Positions 1 through 5,070 of a stretch of DNA of 6,338 nt are shown in pieces. The stretch's first letter is position 1. Every line of letters starts with the position of its first letter. The DNA lies in assembly GCA_049514735.1 (NCBI GenBank), contig JBEKUT010000649.1, positions 1 through 6,338 of the forward strand, given 5' to 3'. The notes under the pieces are model-generated. The model did no database searches. It was not told the DNA's origin and saw only the letters and a list, made by a program, of their open reading frames with translations. Position numbers and translations under genes: made by a program. Origin of the DNA: JAICMB01 sp049514735. GTDB lineage: Bacteria; Acidobacteriota; Terriglobia; Bryobacterales; Bryobacteraceae.

Positions 1-15
1 TGCTAATTTAACTGC

Positions 16-930
16 ATGGCTGCGGCAGTCATAAATCCTCGCGATGGGCCACGAGGCGAATCCAACGTCATTCTTGCCGGAAACGGCCGTCATCACTATG
101 TCCGCGATTACCCCGGCCCTCTGTCGATCAAATCCATCGTCCGCGGCCAAGGGACGTGGACCACTCACGAGAACCGCTTCACCCTCGATGCCGATTCCAT
201 CCTCGTCCTCAATAACCGGCAACCGTACACCATCCTGATCGATTCTCCGCGGCCCGTTCACACCTTCTGTTTATTCTTCCGCGACGGCCTGGTGGAAGAC
301 GCCTTGCGATGCCATACCAGCAAGGCGGCCGCGCTCCTTGACGATCCCTCGAGATCGCCTTCAAAAGCTGGCTTCTTCGAACGCCTGCATCCCAAAGAAG
401 GAACGCTCGCGCTACTATTAGCCGCGATGCAGCGCGAAGTTGCTTCCGGCCATTCGACCCCGGAGTCGTTAGACGATGGTTTTCTTCTGATCGCGCGCGA
501 GCTGCTAAAGCTAAGGTCGGAGCTGTCTCGCTCGGCCGCGCGCATCCCGGCCATGCGCGAAGCCACCAGGATAGAGTTGTTTCGCCGGCTCACGAAGGCC
601 CGCTCCATCGTCGAGGAGTCCCTCGCCGAGCCGCTAAATCTGGAGACCATCGCGCGCGCGGCGTGTCTATCGCCCTATCATCTGCATCGTTTGTTCACTC
701 AAGTCTTCGGCGAAACTCCGCATCGTTATGCTGTGCGCCGCCGCATGGATCGCGCCAGACGGCTGCTAACTCAGACCGGCATGCCCGTGACCCTGGTCTG
801 TCTCGAGAGCGGATTTCAAAGCCTCGGGTCCTTCAGCACGCTCTTTCGCAAAGAGAATGGATGCTCACCACAGCAGTTCCGCTCCCGGTGGCTCCCCGAT
901 TCGAAAACAGATTCATACCCCGCGGATTAG
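16..930 (+). CDS. AraC/XylS-family transcriptional regulator
   Basis: This is a 304-residue protein with the two-part layout of AraC-family activators. The N-terminal half (about residues 15-95) looks like a cupin-type sensing domain, with runs such as LSIKSIVRGQGTW and SILVLNNRQPYTI. The C-terminal part (about 185-292) is a full AraC DNA-binding domain. Its first helix-turn-helix is near 207-230 (LNLETIARAACLSPYHLHRLF). The second is near 256-279 (VTLVCLESGFQSLGSFSTLFRK), followed by the family signature GCSPQQFR. The protein should be cytoplasmic and bind DNA; its ligand cannot be read from the sequence. An in-frame TAA at 4-6 lies just before the ATG, so this is the first possible ATG start. 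No convincing ribosome binding site is visible in the 15 bases available. A decayed DUF433 gene begins 20 bases after the stop. The family call is secure; the regulated target is unknown. Confidence 0.93.
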   Translation: MAAAVINPRDGPRGESNVILAGNGRHHYVRDYPGPLSIKSIVRGQGTWTTHENRFTLDADSILVLNNRQPYTILIDSPRPVHTFCLFFRDGLVEDALRCHTSKAAALLDDPSRSPSKAGFFERLHPKEGTLALLLAAMQREVASGHSTPESLDDGFLLIARELLKLRSELSRSAARIPAMREATRIELFRRLTKARSIVEESLAEPLNLETIARAACLSPYHLHRLFTQVFGETPHRYAVRRRMDRARRLLTQTGMPVTLVCLESGFQSLGSFSTLFRKENGCSPQQFRSRWLPDSKTDSYPAD

Positions 931-950
931 CAAGCGTCCGGCGATCTCGC

Positions 951-1147
951 ATGACGGAAAGATTCGACCAAAGAATCGCATCCGGAGACGATGCACGGTG
1001 TACCCGTTTTTCGAGGAACACGCGTGCCGGTTCAAACGTTATTCGACTACCTGGGAGGCGATGAACCTCTCGATGACTACTTACAAGGATTTCCCACGGT
1101 ATATCGCGCTCTTGCATCGCAAACTGCTTGAGGAAGTGAGGGCGGCT
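951..1147 (+). pseudogene. Decayed DUF433 antitoxin-like gene (two frameshifts)
   Basis: Three consecutive pieces of a DUF433-type protein are seen in three frames. Piece 1 starts at ATG 951 and reads MTERFDQRIAS. Piece 2 (about 982-1105) reads PETMHGVPVFRGTRVPV, then QTLFDYLGGDEPLDDYLQGF and PTV; this is the family core (G-x-P-x-x-x-G-T-R-x-P-V). Piece 3 (about 1106-1147) reads ALLHRKLLEEVRAA, which resembles the usual C-terminal helix. Joined, they give a small protein of normal DUF433 size. As it stands, piece 2 is cut off by TGA at 1129, and piece 1 runs on into unrelated residues. DUF433 proteins are commonly antitoxin-like partners of PIN-like DUF5615 toxins, but no such partner is recognisable downstream (1148-1223). 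The end coordinate is approximate. A sequencing error could explain one shift, but two shifts in under 200 bases favour real decay. The start of piece 2 at ATG 991 could still allow a truncated 46-residue product. Confidence 0.72.
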
Positions 1148-1223
1148 AGTGTTGCTGCGGTTTGGTCCATTGCGGGCAACTCCTCCATGGATCTACAGAG
1201 CTGTTCTCATCGATCGCGCGCTA

Positions 1224-2126
1224 TCATACTCGGCCTTCTTCTCGGCTTGGGGCTTGCGCCGACTCAACCGTAACCCCGAGAGACCTCCATCTGTCGATTG
1301 AGTACTCGAAGAATTCAGGGAGGGGTGCCGAATCGCAGATGCTTCCAAGCTCTTGACCCACCTTCGACAGCAGAACCGTGCCGATTCGAAGATCGTTGTC
1401 TTCAGGTCTTGGAAAGTTGATCACAATCTCCCGGCCATAATAAGAAGCGGTAAATTTCTGCGGCAGCCGTGCTCGCCTGAATCCTGCAATAGCCTCAAAT
1501 GAAATCAGGCCAACCTCATCAAGGTGTATCAACGTGTTAAAGGAAATCCCCCCGCTCGAATAGATCGGATCATTGACGTCAAACACCAGTGGAACAAAGT
1601 TCCCTAACCACCAGTTGAACGAGCAGAGACTCCTGAATAACTCGGCGTCGCTTTTGTCGAGCGACGAAAGAAGATTGATGGTTCGCTTTGAGAACCGGCC
1701 CGGTGCATTTGCCTCCCCAGCCAGAATCCTCGACCAAAGGACTTGCATCCCCTCGTCCGAGATTAGGCGACACTTGTCGAATAAATTTATTATCCAATCG
1801 TCCTCAAGATTCTCGGGAGTGGCGGCATCAGACAGTTGAGGTAGTGCGCTTGCGGCAATAGATTCAATGTTCTGCTGCTTGTTCGCCTCCTCGCAAAAGA
1901 AGCGGCGCATTGCGCGATGCTGCAGTTCCGAAATTTCGATTTGAGATACTGCCTTAACTTTTTCGGCATGTGCTTCGGCCTCAGCAATTCGCCGGATTTG
2001 GTATGGCCTAAAAATGCCACCGACGGCGTCAGATATCTTCTCCACGAGCACTGTTGCCGGTTTGGTCAGCTCTCCGATATTCACAATACCCCCGCTGCTT
2101 TCCATGCGAACTGCGCCTCGCTCCAT
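1224..2126 (-). CDS. DUF2806 domain-containing protein, function unknown
   Basis: From ATG 2126 the protein has 300 residues and matches my recollection of the DUF2806 family along most of its length. Residues 15-45 hold the opening block (VNIGELTKPATVLVEKISDAVGGIFRPYQI, in two runs). Residues 46-95 form a charged, probably coiled helix rich in Ala, Glu and Lys (AEAEAHAEKVKA). Residues 107-165 hold the strongest block: LEDDWIINLFDKCRLISDE, then LWSRILAGEANAPGRFSKRT and LSSLDKSDAELF. The C-terminal part (190-285) includes HLDEVGLISFE and the end block EFFEYSIDRWRSLG. No signal peptide or membrane span is evident, so it is probably cytoplasmic; no enzymatic motif is recognised. In-frame ATGs exist at 2204, 2126 and 2105. 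I chose 2126 because AGAGGG lies five bases upstream; 2105 also fits the conserved start, while 2204 would add residues that do not look conserved. It lies 174 bases downstream of the PIN toxin on the same strand and may be cotranscribed. Family call is fairly secure, start less so. Confidence 0.82.
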   Translation of the reverse strand: MERGAVRMESSGGIVNIGELTKPATVLVEKISDAVGGIFRPYQIRRIAEAEAHAEKVKAVSQIEISELQHRAMRRFFCEEANKQQNIESIAASALPQLSDAATPENLEDDWIINLFDKCRLISDEGMQVLWSRILAGEANAPGRFSKRTINLLSSLDKSDAELFRSLCSFNWWLGNFVPLVFDVNDPIYSSGGISFNTLIHLDEVGLISFEAIAGFRRARLPQKFTASYYGREIVINFPRPEDNDLRIGTVLLSKVGQELGSICDSAPLPEFFEYSIDRWRSLGVTVESAQAPSREEGRV

Positions 2127-2300
2127 TTCAGCCCTCTTTATCGTAACGAAAAGACACGAGGTCGTTTGCGAATCATTTCCGCAGGAATCCCCTCCCAGAC
2201 ACATTTCGGCCTCAGCACGCTTTTGTGTTCCTGTGACGACCGCTCTGGCCGAAAGCGCAGACGCAATGCGGCACGTCGGACGGCCCTAAGTCACTTGGCT

Positions 2301-2732
2301 CTAGGTCAATCCGAGAAATGGGTTCACTACGCGCACCGATCCATATAGCCGATCATGCGGAAGATCTTCAGTCAGGATTTCCTGCAGACCATAATGTTCG
2401 GCATACGCCCAGATTTGCGCATCGAACCAGTTCAACTGGTACGCTGCGCATCCTCGAATGGCAAGACGCAGTATCGCCTCGTTCGGATAGAGAACCGGGA
2501 ACTGCTTCAGGCATTCTTCAGCCTCTCGGAGCGCATCGCTTTGCTTGAGAATAATGTGGCCGCGAATGGGACGCGTCACGGCCGCAACAAACTCAATAAC
2601 CGCCTGGTGCGGTACGCGCACCGAATCTTCCAGAATGCCCCGCCTCAAAATCTCGGTTGCGGCTTTCTGTTTCTCGGCGAATCGGCCGTCAAACCGATAG
2701 ACCAGAACGTTTGTATCGACGAGAGCGGCCAC
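2301..2732 (-). CDS. PIN-domain toxin ribonuclease (VapC-like)
   Basis: Read from GTG 2732, this is a 143-residue PIN-domain protein, the usual size of a VapC-type toxin. The acidic residues expected to hold the catalytic metal are present: D6 in LVDTNVLVYRFD, E47 in AVIEFVAAV, D104 in NWFDAQIWAYAEHYG, and the E122/D123 pair in ILTEDLPHDRLYG. VapC-type toxins are metal-dependent ribonucleases that attack tRNA or rRNA and block translation; the target here is unknown. The frame stays open upstream to an ATG at 2849, but that would add about 39 residues lying wholly over the antitoxin gene with no PIN similarity. The GTG directly before the conserved AALVDTN block is therefore preferred, with GAGAGG about 12 bases upstream as a weak ribosome site. 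Its start overlaps the antitoxin's end by 44 bases, so translational coupling is likely. All catalytic residues are retained, so the toxin looks functional. Confidence 0.88.
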   Translation of the reverse strand: MAALVDTNVLVYRFDGRFAEKQKAATEILRRGILEDSVRVPHQAVIEFVAAVTRPIRGHIILKQSDALREAEECLKQFPVLYPNEAILRLAIRGCAAYQLNWFDAQIWAYAEHYGLQEILTEDLPHDRLYGSVRVVNPFLGLT

Positions 2733-3000
2733 GCCCGTAGAGGTCCTCTCTTTTCCAACCTCTTTCGCGAGGCGGCTTCGACTTACGGCCAAACGGTTTT
2801 CGACCGAGGCGTTCAGTCGCTTGGTCGAACAAACGGATCCTCGACTCAAGATCCTCGGACTCCACCCGTGCTTTCGAAGGAATGACTCGAATCACGTCGC
2901 CGGCCGCGACCCAGTCGATGTGATCGCCTGGGCGAATATTGAATTGCTGCGCAATCAGCTTGGGAACCGTGACTTGGAACTTGGATGTGACTTTAGCCAT
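2689..3000 (-). CDS. AbrB/MazE-type antitoxin of the PIN toxin (VapB-like)
   Basis: From ATG 3000 the protein has 103 residues. Residues 1-45 (MAKVTSKFQVTVPKLIAQQF, then NIRPGDHIDWVAAGDVIRVI) form a SpoVT/AbrB swapped-hairpin DNA-binding domain, as in MazE and many VapB antitoxins. The rest (46-103) is charged and probably flexible. It ends in a very basic stretch (GWKREDLYGRGRSRRYKRSG), and is expected to wrap the toxin and cover its active site. The frame is open up to an ATG at 3153, but residues encoded by 3001-3153 resemble no antitoxin and lie over inverted repeats, so the shorter start is taken. No strong ribosome site precedes ATG 3000; GGGTGAG lies about 14-20 bases away. Antitoxins of this class usually repress their own operon together with the toxin, and the inverted repeat at 3032-3048 is a candidate operator. 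The overlapping PIN gene downstream supports the assignment strongly. Confidence 0.87.
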   Translation of the reverse strand: MAKVTSKFQVTVPKLIAQQFNIRPGDHIDWVAAGDVIRVIPSKARVESEDLESRIRLFDQATERLGRKPFGRKSKPPRERGWKREDLYGRGRSRRYKRSGLSV

Positions 3001-3031
3001 GCTTTGTTGAATGGACTCACCCTTACAATAG

Positions 3032-3048
3032 CAAGGACGGAGTCCTTG
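3032..3048. promoter_or_regulatory. Perfect 7-bp inverted repeat, possible antitoxin operator
   Basis: The arms CAAGGAC and GTCCTTG are separated by GGA. The centre lies 40 bases upstream of the antitoxin start. AbrB/MazE-type antitoxins bind palindromes in their own promoter, so an operator is plausible. The same sequence could also be a tight hairpin in the leader RNA or part of a dispersed repeat. The symmetry is seen; the role is inferred. Confidence 0.45.
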
Positions 3049-3053
3049 TTCAC

Positions 3054-3081
3054 CTGTGCCTTTGTAACGCCCGATGCACAG
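3054..3081. repeat. Inverted repeat CTGTGC / GCACAG
   Basis: Two perfect 6-base arms (3054-3059 and 3076-3081) flank a 16-base spacer. Alone it is weak, but it is the middle one of three neighbouring inverted repeats between 3032 and 3123, which makes the cluster more notable than each member. Confidence 0.35.
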
Positions 3082-3082
3082 C

Positions 3083-3123
3083 AACAGTTTCCGAGCCCCG
3101 CCCGCCAGAAAGCTGAAACCGTT
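3083..3123. repeat. Imperfect inverted repeat AACAGTTTC / GAAACCGTT
   Basis: The 9-base arms (3083-3091 and 3115-3123) pair with one A/C mismatch, around a 23-base GC-rich spacer. It begins one base after the previous repeat ends. It is the third member of the cluster upstream of the toxin-antitoxin pair. No T-run follows on either strand, so a simple terminator is unlikely. Confidence 0.38.
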
Positions 3124-3272
3124 CACAACTTTTTTCGAAAATTCACCCCTCAACGATCCCCCGCCCCTGCCTCCACTTACAACTTACAAGCCCCAACCCG
3201 ATCGGCCAGCCCTCAACCGCCGCAACCCCACAACTAAACTCAGACCAAAGGAGACAAGCAGCGGCAGCCCCC

Positions 3273-3299
3273 TGACGCATCGACTTCGAACTTGCGTCA
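3273..3299. promoter_or_regulatory. Perfect 7-bp inverted repeat TGACGCA / TGCGTCA
   Basis: The arms at 3273-3279 and 3293-3299 are separated by 13 bases, giving a centre-to-centre distance of about two helical turns (20 bases), typical of a dimeric regulator site. It lies about 155 bases upstream of the first adaptor gene. A regulator cannot be named. It could equally be chance or a hairpin. Confidence 0.35.
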
Positions 3300-3402
3300 T
3301 CCGGCCCCCCAACGTACGTCATGAACCCATACGCTTCAACAACCTACGACGCACACACGCACAACTGCTAAAATAAATGATTCATAACATAGCTGGACTC
3401 CA

Positions 3403-3432
3403 ACGCTTAGCCCCCCGTCCTCGTCTAAGCGT
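3403..3432. promoter_or_regulatory. Perfect 8-bp inverted repeat upstream of the efflux operon
   Basis: The arms ACGCTTAG (3403-3410) and CTAAGCGT (3425-3432) are separated by 14 bases and end 21 bases before the ATG of the first adaptor. The arm centres are 22 bases apart, about two helical turns, which suits a repressor or activator dimer. As RNA it would form a stem-loop just upstream of the start and could affect ribosome loading. No T-run follows on either strand, so it is not a typical intrinsic terminator. Confidence 0.5.
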
Positions 3433-3453
3433 AATTAGCGGGGCAATTTATAA

Positions 3454-5070
3454 ATGAGTGGCATGCCGGTGCCGGCAGCTGCACCTCTGACGCCGGTCGT
3501 CGGACCGCAGGTGGTGCAATCCCGGCCCAAGAAACCCAATCGCCGGGGACGCTGGTTCCTGGTGATCCTCCTGATACTGGCGATCGGCGCCGGTATATAT
3601 GCTTGGCGCGCCAAAACACCCGCGCGAAATGCGGCTGCGCTTCCGTCCATCCGAACAGCCTCCATCACGTCCGGACCCCTTGAAAAAACGCTTCGGCTAA
3701 CCGGTGTCACCGCCGCCGCAAACTACGTTTCTCTGATCACGCCTCGCCTCCGCGGCAGCCGCTCCGATCACAATCGCGATCTGTCGACGGCATCTACAAC
3801 CGCCGCGGCAACGGGCGCGACGTCGCAATCCTCCTCGACATCGAGCGCCACAGGAACCAGTTCCGCGCCCAACGCCTCGGCCGCCTTCACAGCCGCCACC
3901 AGCCGCCTCGGCAGCGCATCGACATCGCCCGCTGCGTCCACCTCCGCTTCGTCCGCGGCCTCCCCCTCCACCGCTATGGGGCCCTCCGGTCTCGGCACCA
4001 CCTCCGACGAATTGCCTCCGACAATCGGCGCGGGCGGCGCAAGTAACGACTTCCTGCTCGTCCTGCAAGACGTCGCGCCCGCTGGAACCATGGTCCGAAA
4101 AGGAGAGCAGGTCGCCGAGTTCGACCGTCAATACATGCTCCTCCGCCTCGACGATTATCGCGCCAGCGTCTTCCAAAGCGAGGCCATGCTCAAATCGCGC
4201 AAAGCCAATCTCGAGATTTCTCACAATTCGCATGAACAGCTTGTGCTCGCCGCCAAAGGATCTCTCGATAAAGCCCGTCTCGATCTGAAAACCATCCCGG
4301 TTCTCTCCGATATCGATGCCGACAAGGCCCGTCTCGCCTTCCAGCAGGCCGAAGCGAAATACCAGCAGTTGCTCAAGGAAGTTCCCTTCGTGCTCGCCTC
4401 GGAACACGCCGACACGCGCAACTCCGAACTCGACCTTGATGAGGCCAAACTGGAACTCACGCGCGCGGAAAAGAACGCGGATCAGATGCTCGCCAAAGCC
4501 CCCATCGACGGCCTTGTGGTGATGCAGACCACGTGGCGCGGCGGTGATTTCGGACAGATCCAGCGCGGCGATCAGTTATGGCCCGGGCAGTTCTACATGC
4601 AGGTGGTCGACCCGCGCTCCATGGTTATCGACGCAACCGTCAATCAGGTGGATGTGCAAAACCTCCGGCTCGGGCAAAAAGCTCGCATTCACTTCGATGC
4701 TTATCCCGGCCTCGAATTGCCCGCCCATGTCGATTCCATCGCCGCCGTAACGAAGCCCGGAATGTTCCGCGCGCAATTCGTGAAAGAAGTGGCTGTGCGC
4801 CTCAAGCTCGACGCCATGGATAATCGCGTCATTCCCGATCTTTCTGTCAGTGCAGAAATTATCGAAGATGCCGACGGCAACGCACCGGCCCTCGCGCCCA
4901 TCGGATCCATTTTCAACGACAGCAAACCTCACGTCTTCGTTCAGACCGGCTCCGGCTGGCAGCGCCGCGATGTCGAGATCGGCCTCAAGAACAATCTGGA
5001 CGCGGTCGTCAAAGGCGGCATCAAACCCGGCGAAGTCGTCGCGCTCGACCCTCCTCAGGTGACGCCGTAA
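3454..5070 (+). CDS. HlyD/MacA-type membrane-fusion (periplasmic adaptor) protein with Ser/Thr/Ala-rich insert
   Basis: This 538-residue protein has the plan of an efflux adaptor. A short basic cytoplasmic tail (PKKPNRRGR) is followed by one membrane span at about 34-51 (WFLVILLILAIGAGIYAW). Next comes the first half of the periplasmic barrel/lipoyl region (LEKTLRLTGVTAAANYVSLITPRLRG). Residues about 101-195 are a low-complexity Ser/Thr/Ala/Gly stretch. The lipoyl-like fold then resumes (LQDVAPAGTMVRKGEQVAEFD). Residues about 230-345 form the coiled-coil hairpin (DEAKLELTRAEKNADQML). The second lipoyl half is at about 348-385 (AKAPIDGLVVMQTTWRGG), followed by a beta-barrel (VIDATVNQVDVQNLRLGQKA) and a membrane-proximal end closing with GIKPGEVVALDPP. 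Such proteins bridge an inner-membrane ABC or RND pump to an outer-membrane channel. The insert makes it longer than most relatives. ATG 3454 is chosen as the first start of the frame here; ATG 3463 is possible. The ribosome site is weak (GGGG ten bases upstream). The second adaptor follows without a gap. Confidence 0.9.
   Translation: MSGMPVPAAAPLTPVVGPQVVQSRPKKPNRRGRWFLVILLILAIGAGIYAWRAKTPARNAAALPSIRTASITSGPLEKTLRLTGVTAAANYVSLITPRLRGSRSDHNRDLSTASTTAAATGATSQSSSTSSATGTSSAPNASAAFTAATSRLGSASTSPAASTSASSAASPSTAMGPSGLGTTSDELPPTIGAGGASNDFLLVLQDVAPAGTMVRKGEQVAEFDRQYMLLRLDDYRASVFQSEAMLKSRKANLEISHNSHEQLVLAAKGSLDKARLDLKTIPVLSDIDADKARLAFQQAEAKYQQLLKEVPFVLASEHADTRNSELDLDEAKLELTRAEKNADQMLAKAPIDGLVVMQTTWRGGDFGQIQRGDQLWPGQFYMQVVDPRSMVIDATVNQVDVQNLRLGQKARIHFDAYPGLELPAHVDSIAAVTKPGMFRAQFVKEVAVRLKLDAMDNRVIPDLSVSAEIIEDADGNAPALAPIGSIFNDSKPHVFVQTGSGWQRRDVEIGLKNNLDAVVKGGIKPGEVVALDPPQVTP
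5061..5066 (+). promoter_or_regulatory. Ribosome binding site of the second adaptor gene
   Basis: AGGTGA occurs near the 3' end of the first adaptor gene, about eight bases before the ATG at 5071. It fits the Shine-Dalgarno consensus well and supports that start. Its location inside the upstream coding region points to cotranscription and coupled translation of the two adaptors. The position is given to within a base or two. Confidence 0.6.

Larger units (their letters stand above)
3001..3453. other. Gene-free region with inverted repeats and a C-rich tract
   Basis: This 453-base stretch separates the divergent toxin-antitoxin block (-) and efflux operon (+), so it should carry promoters for both. 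No open frame here encodes a recognisable protein. It has five inverted repeats, listed separately. By hand count, 3121-3240 on the + strand holds 54 C but only 12 G. The short AT-rich patch around 3366-3390 (TAAAAT at 3369-3374, CATAAC further on) is the only obvious place for a -10 element of the efflux operon. No matching -35 hexamer was found, so no promoter is called. Confidence 0.6.

Noticed and set aside
951..1147. Programmed ribosomal frameshifting in the DUF433 gene
   Set aside because: Two shifts would be needed in under 200 bases, with no slippery heptamer, pausing structure or known precedent in this family. Decay or sequencing error is simpler.
857..1273. Open frame of 138 codons starting inside the AraC gene
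   Set aside because: Only a short middle part (about 1106-1147) makes sense, as the tail of the decayed DUF433 gene. The rest is antisense to DUF2806 or overlaps the AraC gene without motifs.
2733..2849. N-terminal extension of the PIN toxin from ATG 2849
   Set aside because: The extension lies wholly over the antitoxin gene and precedes the PIN fold, which normally starts a few residues before VDTN.
2355..2885. Open frame of 176 codons on the plus strand
   Set aside because: It is antisense to the PIN toxin and antitoxin, both of which carry conserved motifs. The plus-strand protein shows none.
3001..3153. N-terminal extension of the antitoxin from an upstream ATG at 3153
   Set aside because: The 51 extra residues overlie a cluster of inverted repeats and do not resemble AbrB/MazE proteins. 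MAKVTSKFQVTVP is the normal start of this family.
3346..3374. Sigma-70 promoter with TAAAAT as the -10 element
   Set aside because: No -35 hexamer resembling TTGACA is found 16-18 bases upstream, so the match rests on one AT-rich hexamer.
3403..3432. Intrinsic transcription terminator
   Set aside because: The stem is only 8 bp with a 14-base loop, and no run of T follows on either strand.
3697..4407. Open frame of 236 codons on the minus strand
   Set aside because: It is opposite the first adaptor. Its Gly/Arg/Cys-rich part merely mirrors the Ser/Thr/Ala-rich insert and shows no domain.
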